Shown one piece after another: positions 1-9,200 of a stretch of 64,000 nucleotides of DNA. Origin of the DNA: Anabaena subtropica FACHB-260 (GTDB lineage: Bacteria; Cyanobacteriota; Cyanobacteriia; Cyanobacteriales; Nostocaceae). The stretch spans positions 1 to 64,000 of the forward strand of contig NZ_JACJRF010000011.1 in the NCBI RefSeq assembly GCF_014697105.1, given 5' to 3'. Numbering within the stretch: the first letter of the stretch is position 1; every line of letters starts with the position of its first letter. The position numbers and the translations under genes are program-made. The notes beneath the pieces are model-generated. The model had not been told where the DNA came from and searched no databases. It worked only from the letters and a program-made list of their open reading frames with translations.

Positions 1-106
1 AGGTAGACATGACAAGTCCCAATTCATTGAGGAGCCGTGTGAATTGAAAGATTCAGGCACGGTTCTGAAGACGAGTCAAAAAGGCGACTTTTTGGCTTAG
101 TTTAAC
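1..106 (+). mobile_element. Group II intron, 3' end (domains V and VI)
   Basis: Positions 32-65 fold as a textbook group II domain V. Bases 32-39 (GAGCCGTG, with the AGC triad at 33-35) pair with 58-65, bases 40-45 pair with 50-55, a GAAA tetraloop lies at 46-49 and a two-base bulge at 56-57. Domain VI follows: 75-84 pairs with 88-98, leaving A99 as the likely branch-point adenosine, and the intron should end near 106 (…TTTAAC). From 107 the sequence is NTRC coding sequence. Stop codons fill the intron side, including TAA at 103-105 in the exon frame. The rest of the intron, with any reverse transcriptase/maturase, lies outside the window. The exact 3' junction (about 105-107) is inferred. 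Confidence 0.9.
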
Positions 107-1329
107 CAACGACTGAAGTAGAGAACTTTCCGGGGTTTCCCCAAGGGATTACTGGGCCGGAATTAATGGACAGGATGAAGGCTCAGGCGGAACGCTGGGG
201 GGCTGAGTTATATACTGAAGATGTTATATCAGTTGATTTAAGTCAGCGTCCATTTACTGTACGCTCAGAGGAACGAGAAGTTAAGGCACACACTATTATT
301 ATTGCTACTGGTGCAACTGCCAAGCGTTTGGGTTTACCTAGTGAGCATCAATTCTGGAGTCGGGGGATTTCTGCTTGTGCAATCTGCGATGGTGCAACCC
401 CAATTTTCCACGGTGCAGAGTTAGCTGTGATTGGGGCTGGTGACTCGGCGGCGGAAGAGTCGATTTATTTAACTAAGTACGGCTCGAAGGTTAATTTGTT
501 GGTGCGTTCTGAAAAGATGCGGGCTTCTAAAGCGATGCAAGACCGCGTTTTGAGTAACCCCAAAATCCAAGTGCATTGGAATACAGAAGTAGTCGATGTG
601 TTTGGTAATGGTTTTATGGAAGGGGTGAAAGTCCGCAATAACCAGACTGGGGAAGAAACCAAAGTACACGCCAAGGGTTTATTCTACGCCATTGGTCACA
701 AGCCCAACACCTCGTTATTTCAGGGACAACTAGAACTGGATGAAGTTGGCTATGTTGTAACTCAACATGGTTCACCAGAAACCAGCGTAGAGGGTGTGTT
801 TGCGGCGGGTGACGTACAAGACCATGAGTATCGCCAAGCAATTACGGCGGCGGGTAGTGGCTGTGCGGCGGCGCTGTTAGCAGAACGGTGGTTGTCTGCA
901 AATGCGTTGATTCAAGAGTTCCATCAACAGCAAACTATCAACAATGAGTTAGAAACTCAACCAGTAGCACAAAAAACCGAAGCTGAACAAGAAGCGGGAT
1001 TTGAATTGAGTGCAACTCGCCATGCTGGTGGTTATGCTTTACGGAAATTATTCCATGAAAGCGATCGCCTACTCATTGTCAAATACGTCGCCCCTGGTTG
1101 TGGCCCTTGCCATACCCTGAAACCGATATTAAATAAAGTAGTCGATGAATTTGACGGTAAAATCCACTTTGTGGAAATTGACATCGACCAAGACCGGGAT
1201 ATTGCGGAAAATGCTGGTGTCACTGGAACACCAACAGTCCAGTTTTTCAAAGATAAAGAACTGGTAAAAGAAGTTAAAGGTGTGAAGCAAAAGAGTGAAT
1301 ATCGCCAGTTGATTGAAACTAATATTTAG
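107..1329 (+). CDS. ntrC: NADPH-thioredoxin reductase C (NTRC), 3' exon
   Basis: This is an NADPH-dependent thioredoxin reductase fused to a C-terminal thioredoxin domain, a chloroplast/cyanobacterial enzyme that reduces 2-Cys peroxiredoxin. Counting from the in-frame Met at 166, the reductase CxxC (CAIC) is at residues 71-74, the NADPH-binding glycine motif ([11 protein letters not shown]) at about 88-98, and the thioredoxin CGPC at 312-315. The family's N-terminal FAD-binding part (GxGxxG) is missing. The reading frame continues upstream of the Met as [13 protein letters not shown], a conserved NTRC stretch, back to about 107, where the group II intron ends. The 166 ATG is therefore not the true start, and the 5' exon must lie before the window beyond the intron. 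If the intron splices, an intact NTRC is made; otherwise the gene is broken. The symbol ntrC used for NTRC should not be confused with the nitrogen regulator. Confidence 0.9.
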
Positions 1330-1330
1330 G

Positions 1331-1354
1331 GATGGGGGAAGATGCTTCCCCATC
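1331..1354 (+). terminator. Stem-loop after the NTRC gene
   Basis: GATGGGG(G)AAG, then ATG, then CTTCCCCATC forms a ten-pair stem directly after the NTRC stop codon. The T-run is poor, so this may be a transcript-stabilising hairpin or a weak terminator. Confidence 0.5.
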
Positions 1355-1410
1355 TCTTGTCTAGGAACTAATAATCAATACTATTCTTAAACTACCTCTA
1401 CCCTCCAAGA

Positions 1411-2277
1411 TTAGCTCTTGGTTTCAATGTCATACAACTGACATAGGGTGAGGAGTTTTTGTTTGAGGCGATCGCGCACATTCTCCGGTGATACAATCAC
1501 ACAATCTGGTGCATACTGCATAACTTCGCGGTTAAACCAAAAGGTACTGGAAACACCTCTAACTACTCGCCGTACACGTTGTCTGTCAGGTAGCCATTCA
1601 TTAGTCTTATCTTCTGGTTTGGCTTGGTAGGCAAAAGCTAAACCAGAAAATAGGTGCATTTCGACATCAATTTCATCTAATTGAGTACGCCATTCACCGT
1701 CAACTTGGGAGACTGCGGCATCAAGTATGCGGTCTAAACGAAAACACCAGTTATGTGTAAGTTCTGGGATATCCAAGTTTCCTGTTGTCTCCTCACACCA
1801 GCAATCAAGATACTCTCGCTTTTCATGGGGAGTGATTTTAGCATAGCGAATTGTAAAATTAGATACTCGTTCTGCTGCATCTTGATAGGAAAGTTGAAAG
1901 GGTTGTTGACGGAGAATATAGCGGTCTATTTGCACCCGCCAAGCTGGGAGTGTGTTCCCTAGTAAGGCTTGAATTTCGTTCCGTAGTGGGGTTGATAGTT
2001 CACCTCGTTCTAGTAATAATTCAGCAATAATTTCTGCTTGTTCAATTTGTCCAATATCGGTTAAAGCACCAATACACCGATGTAAGGCGCGGATACGTGA
2101 TTCTTGCCAATCATTATTTTTACCAATAATTAGCTGACGTTGGGCGATCGCCTTGATGAGTTTGGAGATATTGGGATCATCTCCCCACATCATACCGAAC
2201 TCACGGGCGATCGCTTCTAGTTCGGCTTTATCTCGTTCTGTTACCGACAGGGTTATAGACTGACCTTTACGACTCAT
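1411..2277 (-). CDS. WYL-domain transcriptional regulator of the I-D cas locus
   Basis: This 288-residue protein has an N-terminal DNA-binding-like segment (residues 1-60, ribbon-helix or HTH type, beginning MSRKGQSITLSVTERD) and a C-terminal region (about 110-280) resembling the WYL/DeoR-like ligand-sensing fold, ending in a WCX-like stretch (VRRVVRGVSSTFWFNREVM…). It is divergent from cas3' with 99 bp between the two start codons, as expected for a local regulator. In Synechocystis a WYL protein (Sll7009) next to a type I-D system represses crRNA accumulation from that array; the assignment here rests on this context and the domain look. No WYL triad is spelled out exactly, so the domain call is by overall pattern. 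The ATG is preceded by the shared intergenic region with two ACGGACACT copies. Confidence 0.75.
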   Translation of the reverse strand: MSRKGQSITLSVTERDKAELEAIAREFGMMWGDDPNISKLIKAIAQRQLIIGKNNDWQESRIRALHRCIGALTDIGQIEQAEIIAELLLERGELSTPLRNEIQALLGNTLPAWRVQIDRYILRQQPFQLSYQDAAERVSNFTIRYAKITPHEKREYLDCWCEETTGNLDIPELTHNWCFRLDRILDAAVSQVDGEWRTQLDEIDVEMHLFSGLAFAYQAKPEDKTNEWLPDRQRVRRVVRGVSSTFWFNREVMQYAPDCVIVSPENVRDRLKQKLLTLCQLYDIETKS

Positions 2278-2376
2278 GAAAATACACGGACACTTTTATA
2301 CAGATAAATATTGCCAATCTCTATTTTGCGTGTCAATATAGTTTTTAACAACCAGTTACGGACACTATTTAAGTTT
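2278..2376. promoter_or_regulatory. Divergent WYL-regulator/cas operon promoter region with a repeated 9-mer
   Basis: This 99-bp region between two divergent start codons must carry both promoters. ACGGACACT occurs at 2286-2294 and 2358-2366 as a direct repeat 72 bp apart, one copy next to each gene, each followed by an AT-rich stretch. GTGTC at 2330-2334 is a partial inverted half-site. This is a candidate operator for the WYL protein. The same 9-mer also occurs at 28147 and 55611, so it is not unique to the locus. Confidence 0.4.
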
Positions 2377-4593
2377 ATGTCCGAAAGTTACAAAATCACT
2401 CTCAAGCCTGTTTATTCGCAAACAGTCCCCACACCTGATGGGGTGCAAATACCTAAAGATTGGTCACTATCTTGGCATCAAGCCGCTACCTTAGAAGCAC
2501 TACGCAATCCCAATATTGACGTAATATTCAACACTGCGATGACTGGCGATGGTAAAAGTCTCGCCGGATACCTAGATATTTTGCAAAGACACTCTCCAGT
2601 TTTAGGGCTATATCCCACAAACGAACTCGCTAGAGATCAAGAAAAACAAATTAGAGGATACATTGAAAAATTTCAGCCTGAACATAAACCGCGTGTTAAT
2701 CGATTAAGTGGGCAAGAATTAGAAATTTATGCTGAAGAAGAAAACTTGAAAAAAGGAGTAGCTTTAGAAACTCGCGCTGGGCAATCTGAAATTTTGCTTA
2801 CCAATCCTGATATTTTTCATTATCTACATTATGGTGCATATTTACTATATAAAGATAATCCAGATAAACTCTGGAATAGAATAGATAAGCGTTTCAATGT
2901 CATTCTTTTTGATGAATTTCATGTGTTCAAAGCACCACAAATTGCAAGCGTAATTAACACAATGCTTTTGATTCGTCGCACTAATAGGCGTAAAAAGTTT
3001 TTATTCCTTTCTGCTACCCCAAATACCCAATTAATTGAAAGGCTTAAATTAGCAGATTTTCGCTGTCATGAAATTAATCCACTTAAAGAGAATAAATATC
3101 ATTTTCCTGATACTCTTACTGAATCCAAGCATCTAAAAACTTCAGATTGGCGAAAAGTTGTAGGGGAAATATCATTGCATTTTTTCGGTTTAGAATCTAC
3201 ACCTAAAGCTTCTGAAACTTGGTTAAAAGATAATGCAGCGTTGATTTTAGATCATTTACAAAAGTATCCAGGTAGCAAAGGCGCAATTATTCTTAATTCT
3301 ATTGCTGCTGTGAAACGATTAAAGGATTTTTTTACACCTTTTTTCCAGCCGTATAATTTCACAGTTGAAGAAAATACTGGTTTATCTGGGAAAAAAACTA
3401 AAGAAGAATCCCTAGATGCTGATTTAGTTTTGGGAACTAGCACTATTGATGTGGGTGTTGATTTCAAAATCAATTTCTTGTTTTTTGAATCAGCAGACGC
3501 AGGTAATTTTATCCAGCGTTTAGGCAGACTGGGACGACATGATGGTTATGAACGTGACGGACAGCAGATTAATTTTACTAACTTTACTGCTTATGCACTT
3601 GTCCCTGAATTTTTGGTGAAAAGGCTTTTTGAAAAAGATGAGAAGGATGAAGCACCACTATTGAAGTCAGGCGAAGTTTATGAACGTCCATTTTTTCATG
3701 ATCAAATTAGGGATAAATACCGCAAAATTAATGATTTTACAGGCTATTACTTTAAATGGGGTGTTGTTCAATCTATGCGACTGGTTCGACAGTTGGGACA
3801 TCCTAATATTAAACAGCAATATGCAGCAGGTAGTCAGGAAGCACTAAAGAAAGATTGTGAGATAGTTTTCAGCACTGACAAAAGAAAAGCCAGTCTTAAA
3901 GCAGCGTTTGTCCGTAGCAAGGAATGGGAAGAAAAATGGCACGAACTTTCACGAACAGATAAGGGAAATCCTATTTTAGAAGAGGCTGTGAGTTTTCGGG
4001 GTAAGAGTCCTTTACTGTGTGGAATTTACGACACTACTGAGAAAAATGAGGTGGATAAGTTCAAAACTTACGATTTACCAGGAATTCTCAGCAACTTGGA
4101 AATTGAACCGATGAAGGGGACAGAATTTGAACGACTGCGACAAGCAACAGCAGAACGCACAGATACAACTATTCCCAAAGGCAGATTTAAAAACTGTCTA
4201 GGATTTATGAAATTACTTCGCTATCGAGAAGAAAGACTAGATTGGAAATTTACTTATCCTGGGGACTTGAAACCCTTTGCTGATACTTGGGATGTGCAGG
4301 TGTTGTTAGGTATTCAGGTTTGGCAACCTGCAAACTATTGGATTAGTGAAATTAACAAGCAATTGAAGAAACAGGCATTAGTTAGTTATCTGCTGCCTTT
4401 TCCCTTAGAGAGAGTACGTCAGCAAGGACGATTGCCAATGCACTTTCAGATTTACCCAATTAGTGACCAATATAGTGTTTTAGATAATACACCACCATAC
4501 TGCATTGCCTTCGGGCAGTCTGCACTATTGCTAGATACCTTGACACATTGGTTTAAGAGTAAAGGGGATGAGATATGGATAACGCCATGTTGA
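2377..4593 (+). CDS. cas3': Cas3' helicase, type I-D
   Basis: This is the superfamily 2 DNA helicase that unwinds target DNA for type I-D interference. From ATG 2377 (738 residues) the motifs are Walker A GDGKS at about 57-61, DEFH (a DEAH-box variant) at 179-182, SATP at 212-215 and QRLGRLGR at 380-387. No HD nuclease domain is visible, as expected for I-D, where the HD domain sits on Cas10d. The open frame extends upstream to 2311, but the extra 22 residues look unlike the family and run into the promoter region, so 2377 is preferred. First gene of the cas operon. The stop codon touches an antisense CRISPR-repeat-like element. Confidence 0.9.
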   Translation: MSESYKITLKPVYSQTVPTPDGVQIPKDWSLSWHQAATLEALRNPNIDVIFNTAMTGDGKSLAGYLDILQRHSPVLGLYPTNELARDQEKQIRGYIEKFQPEHKPRVNRLSGQELEIYAEEENLKKGVALETRAGQSEILLTNPDIFHYLHYGAYLLYKDNPDKLWNRIDKRFNVILFDEFHVFKAPQIASVINTMLLIRRTNRRKKFLFLSATPNTQLIERLKLADFRCHEINPLKENKYHFPDTLTESKHLKTSDWRKVVGEISLHFFGLESTPKASETWLKDNAALILDHLQKYPGSKGAIILNSIAAVKRLKDFFTPFFQPYNFTVEENTGLSGKKTKEESLDADLVLGTSTIDVGVDFKINFLFFESADAGNFIQRLGRLGRHDGYERDGQQINFTNFTAYALVPEFLVKRLFEKDEKDEAPLLKSGEVYERPFFHDQIRDKYRKINDFTGYYFKWGVVQSMRLVRQLGHPNIKQQYAAGSQEALKKDCEIVFSTDKRKASLKAAFVRSKEWEEKWHELSRTDKGNPILEEAVSFRGKSPLLCGIYDTTEKNEVDKFKTYDLPGILSNLEIEPMKGTEFERLRQATAERTDTTIPKGRFKNCLGFMKLLRYREERLDWKFTYPGDLKPFADTWDVQVLLGIQVWQPANYWISEINKQLKKQALVSYLLPFPLERVRQQGRLPMHFQIYPISDQYSVLDNTPPYCIAFGQSALLLDTLTHWFKSKGDEIWITPC

Positions 4594-4692
4594 GATCCCT
4601 AATAGGGATTCGCTGCTTTGTCAGCAGGGTGGGTTCAGTATCAGTGAATTATGAGTCTGTGTTTCAATCCCTAAGAAGGGATTATTTAAAGA
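4592..4692 (-). repeat. Antisense degenerate CRISPR repeat-spacer-repeat element within the cas operon
   Basis: Read on the minus strand, 4692-4661 ends with AATCCCT, a five-base loop, then AGGGATTGAAAC. The last 12 bases equal the 3' end of the main array repeat, including the 8-nt handle ATTGAAAC. About 50 nt further on, 4610-4595 reads AATCCCTATTAGGGAT, 15 of 16 bases equal to the repeat hairpin. Allowing for the 15 bases that precede the hairpin in a full repeat, the gap is 35 nt, a normal spacer length here (33-40). The second unit lacks the GAAAC end. It may be a remnant array, a solo regulatory guide of the CreA type, or a hairpin acting in the cas mRNA. Confidence 0.6.
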
Positions 4693-4867
4693 CCCCACCA
4701 TTATAAGGTAGCACGAAAGAGGCATTCACAGTTGAATTTATTTATGGTTACAGAATCATTATTCACCGATATATTGTTAAAGAGTGCTTTTACGATGAAA
4801 ATCAATGGTCTGAGGAAAAATAGTATGCTAGGCTCTAAAGTAATCCTTTAAACCAGGAAACACTTAG

Positions 4868-5113
4868 ATGCAAAGCCAAAACTCTGACCCCTTAGACCAA
4901 CTCCGTTATGCCATCAATGATCTGATTGATCGCATTAAAGCGCAGCAGCAGCACAATCTCATTCAAGATAATCGACTCTCAGAGCATGACCGTAGAATTG
5001 AGGAAACTGAGGAATCAATCCAATTGTTATGCAGAAAAGTTGCTCAATTCGACTATCTAATTGGTAGAAATCAGGAACTAGAAGAAAAAAACAATTTTTA
5101 CTGTAGAGATTGA
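4868..5113 (+). CDS. Small coiled-coil-like protein between cas3' and the DUF1016 nuclease gene
   Basis: This 81-residue protein is rich in Gln, Glu, Arg and Leu with heptad-like spacing (LRYAINDLIDRIKAQQQ…RRIEETEESIQLL), so probably a helical coiled coil. I do not recognise the family. A reasonable ribosome-binding site (AGGAAA) lies about ten bases before the ATG. It is 13 bases from the following nuclease gene, so the two are probably co-translated and may work together, for example as nuclease and small partner or antitoxin-like protein. That pairing is inference from spacing only. The preceding 275 bases hold the antisense repeat element and a possible separate promoter. Confidence 0.6.
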   Translation: MQSQNSDPLDQLRYAINDLIDRIKAQQQHNLIQDNRLSEHDRRIEETEESIQLLCRKVAQFDYLIGRNQELEEKNNFYCRD

Positions 5114-5126
5114 AATATTGTCAATT

Positions 5127-6146
5127 ATGAGTAATTCCATTTCTGACGATTACAGAAATCTACTTATGGAAGTACAACAACGGATTCGTTCAGCCCAGTA
5201 CGAAGCATTAAAGGCAGTTAATCGGGAAATGATTAACCTGTATTGGGATATTGGGCAAATGATTGTTATCAAACAACAGGATGCTAGTTGGGGTAAATCA
5301 GTAGTAGAACAGCTAGCAAAAGACTTACAAGCAGAGTTTCCTGGTATTAGTGGGTTTTCTGTTCGAAATATCTGGAATATGCGGAATTTTTACGTCACAT
5401 ATAGCCAAAAAGAAAAACTGCAACCAATGGTTGCAGAAATTGGATGGACTCACAATTTGGTCATTTTAGAAAAATGCAAAGATGACTTAGAACGAGAATT
5501 TTACATTAGAATGACTCGGAAGTTTGGCTGGACAAAAAACGTTTTAATTCACCAAATTGAAAATCAAACTTATGAAAAAACTCTGCTAAATCAAACTAAT
5601 TTTGATCAAAGTATTTCAGCAGAGATCCGTAACCAATTAAAGTTAGCAGTTAAAGATGAATATACTTTTGATTTTTTGGAATTAGCAGATGAACACAGCG
5701 AACGACAGCTAGAAGAGTCAATTTTAGCAAAAGTTCAACCTTTCTTACAAGAAATGGGTGGAATATTTGCCTTTATTGGTAGCCAATATCGTTTAGAAGT
5801 TGATGATGAAGAATATTTTATAGATATCCTATTATATCATCGCCGTTTAAAGTGTTTGGTGGCAATAGAATTAAAAATTGGTAAGTTTTTACCTGAATAT
5901 ATTGGCAAAATGCAGTTTTATTTAGCTGTTTTAGATAATACGGTAAAGCTACCAGAAGAAAATCCTTCTATTGGCATTATTCTTTGTAAATCCAAACAGA
6001 GAACTATTGTTGAATATGCACTAAAGGAATCTAATAAACCAATTGGTGTTGCAACTTACCAAATAGTTTCTAAAGTACCAAAAGAATTAAAAAATCAGCT
6101 TCCAGATCCAGAACAAGTTGCTAGATTGCTAGAAGGATTTGAATGA
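5127..6146 (+). CDS. DUF1016 (YhcG-type) PDDEXK nuclease-domain protein
   Basis: This 339-residue protein has two parts. Residues about 10-155 match the DUF1016 N-terminal domain (INLYWDIGQMI…WGKSVVEQLAKDLQ…GFSVRNIWNMRNFY). Residues about 185-310 carry a PD-(D/E)XK nuclease core with acidic DDEEYFID, then VAIELKIG, the E-x-K catalytic pair. Such proteins occur near restriction-modification and other defence genes. It is not a standard Cas protein yet sits inside the I-D operon between cas3' and cas10d. A TTG at 5118 could add three residues; ATG 5127 is preferred, though neither has a strong ribosome-binding site. Role in the CRISPR system unknown: it could be a passenger, an auxiliary DNase or a second defence gene sharing the promoter. 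Confidence 0.85.
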   Translation: MSNSISDDYRNLLMEVQQRIRSAQYEALKAVNREMINLYWDIGQMIVIKQQDASWGKSVVEQLAKDLQAEFPGISGFSVRNIWNMRNFYVTYSQKEKLQPMVAEIGWTHNLVILEKCKDDLEREFYIRMTRKFGWTKNVLIHQIENQTYEKTLLNQTNFDQSISAEIRNQLKLAVKDEYTFDFLELADEHSERQLEESILAKVQPFLQEMGGIFAFIGSQYRLEVDDEEYFIDILLYHRRLKCLVAIELKIGKFLPEYIGKMQFYLAVLDNTVKLPEENPSIGIILCKSKQRTIVEYALKESNKPIGVATYQIVSKVPKELKNQLPDPEQVARLLEGFE

Positions 6147-6210
6147 ATCTTGACGATTATCGATAATGCTGGAGAACTCAAATCTTATTTAATTTCATTT
6201 AATAAAGAAG

Positions 6211-9200
6211 ATGGCTAAAAAAAGTAAGAAATCAGATGAATATCAACAACTATCACTCTTAGAAGCAGAAACAGAAAATGATTCAACCGCCGAAATATCA
6301 GATGATGATTGGATGTCTGGAGATGATTCTGACTTTCAAGAAACATCTAATCTAAAAGTCGAAACACAAACAGCAGAACTCTTAACTCTCAAGTTACTTC
6401 AAGATGCAATTAAATCAGAAAATGACGATGATTTAATTATGCAGGAATTTAGTGATTACGTTTTACCCAATCTTTTACGGGTAGCAGTTGGAGTGACAGC
6501 AAAAGGTGGAAAATTTTTTGATTATCTTGATAAAAAGAGAGAAAAGGAGATAGAAAATTTCCACAAAAATAATTTAGGAAAAAGTCACAAAATAAAAGAG
6601 CCAAAAAAACTTGATCGAAGAAATGCAGGCGATCAATCTTTGAATACTCATTTACTCAATGGGTTACTACCAGCTAATTTAATAGAACGTTGTCTAAATA
6701 AGCTTGATACCACTGCAAAAAGGGTAATTCAAGAACAAGAAAGGCGCTTATTAATTGCTGGGTTTATTTTACATGATTTTGAAAAGTTTGATTATCGGCT
6801 ATTTCCTAAAATGCCAGATAATTATAAAGCAATTAGCCAAGATAAAGAACAAGACATTCGCAAGTTATCTGTAGATGCCCACCGCGAAATTATAGATGTT
6901 ATAGTCTGTGAATTAGCTCTTGATAAATTTGTTAGTCCTGATGAACCAACAGCATGGCAAGAATATCGAGATGATTTGTTATTTATTGCTTACAATGCCC
7001 AGCGCCGAAATGATACAAATCTCAATGTTTCTGAGCATGGTTTACAACCAATAATTGATGATTATATTCTGATATGTCTTGCTGATTTAACTTGTTTAGC
7101 TGATTTACTTTCCTCAGTTATTAAACATCCTCAAGATGCAGAACACCAGACATTAAATGGAATTCTCCACAGCCTCAGTGATGGACAATTAAAGTTTACC
7201 TATCACAGCATTGCTGAGAATCGTGGTGTTTTAACTAATGTGGTGAATAATGCTTTAATTCAGGCTCATACTAGTCTCAATACTGATGAGCATACCTACT
7301 ATGAACCTTTGTTATATCTGCCAACAGGCGTAATTTACTTAGCTTCGCGCAATGCTCTAGCTATCTCGCCGGAAGATTTACCAGACCGTGTAGTTAACAG
7401 TATTAAATCGCTTTGTGCAGGTCAATTACGCCTCAGACAAACAGGATTTGGTAGAGATGGCAAAGGCATGAAATATGCCGAATATTACAACTTATTTTTT
7501 GATGATATAGGCTTGATGAAAGTAGCCTTAGATGCTACATTACGCATCTTAAACCCTAATAAAGCCTCTGTTGCTAAAAGTCGCAGTGACAATCTGAATA
7601 AGTTTCAGCAACAAAATGTTTTATCTGCTGATTATGACTTCACATTTGAAGATGATATCCGCATTGATCAAATAGCAGAGTTTGGTGATTTAGTTAGCCG
7701 AAAGATTTGGAAAGAGACAGTTAATCGCATTGATTCTGCTCGTAAAAAAGATAAAAAGCTGCCAGCAGTTCCCGATTTTGATTTAACTCATAAAGTTGCA
7801 GAATTTTGGAATTTAGCAGAATGTTTACCCCAAATTAGAGAAATTCAACGTATTAATGAAAGTCTGAAAGAAAATAAGTTAAAGGGAAATACGGGAGGAG
7901 TACCTTATGAATGGTATTATCTGGCAGCTAAGTATTTAGAACATCATCCAGGAATTGAAGATGTACGCGAAGCTTGTCAGCAAGTCATTGACTATTTGTC
8001 AACCTTAATTTCTCCGATAATTTCTCAGTATCAATTACCTGATGGTTGGGATGATTTAAGGCTTTGGGTAAAACGAGTTGTCATGTTACCAGGCACTAAT
8101 CAAGAGTCATCTGTTAAAACTCAAGTTGAAACATTTCTAAATGAGTTAGACAATTACAATGCTGCGAAAAAAGCAGGGCGAGGGAAACAATTAATCTGCT
8201 CAATTTCTCATTCTGCTTACACGGTTACTGAGCAAATGGAATCAGCAGTTTTATTTACCCCTCAAGTTTATACAAACAAGCAAATGTTAGGAGGTTCCAA
8301 CGCTAAACGCAATATCTCCAGTATTGCAGGTGTGGAGATGATGCTGAGGCAAATCTTGATGAATCAAACTCAAGCTGTAGGTAAGCGATTTGAAGATGGA
8401 AAATATCGCTATCTCTATTTTTATCCTACTTATTACTTTACTCCAGAGACTAACAAGTTTTTGCAAAAAGCATACAACGGCATTGCTCAAACTCGCTTTG
8501 ATACCAGCGTTCGTAATCATTTTATCAGTAAAGATTTACAGGCTGATTTGGGGCGTGATCGCTACCAAAGTGTAGATAGTTTCTTAATCGATGAAAACCT
8601 CCAACGTGACAAGGATCGCACCTTTAAACTTTCCTATCCTGAAGACCAGCCTTTAACATTTTACTTCATGGCACTCCCGCCAGGAAGAGACAGCACCGAT
8701 ACAGAATCTTGGGTAATGCCAACTTGGTTAGCGTTTGCTTTCCCGATGATTTTAGATGTTAAAACTGTAGTTTCTGAGTCACCGATTCCACCTTTTAATG
8801 ATGGGGCTGAATTTGAGGAAAGCGTTTTCCTTGATAGTGCGCCTCATGCTTTCCGTTCTTTAGTAAGGCGCGATCGCTTCCGTCTTGACTACATCCTCGA
8901 AGGTTGGAATGAAAACGGCATCCAATACCCAGCACCTTTAAATGTGCTTACCGCCGCTTACGCCATTCATTTAGATGTGAATGCTAGGCAAGGTAAGTCT
9001 GGTTACGATGCCAACTGGGGGAGATTTACAGAACTGGCTAAAGATTTTGAAACCAGTCCATTGTACGTTTTTTCTTATCTCAATCGCTGGGTGCGTAACC
9101 AAAAAGTTGATACTGCAAGCTTGAGTAAAATCAAGCTTTATGCTCACCACTTTTACCCTTGTTTTGACCCTTATGTTAAATATGATTTTCAACTGGAGAA

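Noticed and set aside
4700-4867. A short toxin gene next to the antisense repeat element
   Set aside because: Only very short frames without good ribosome-binding sites are visible; I could not support one.
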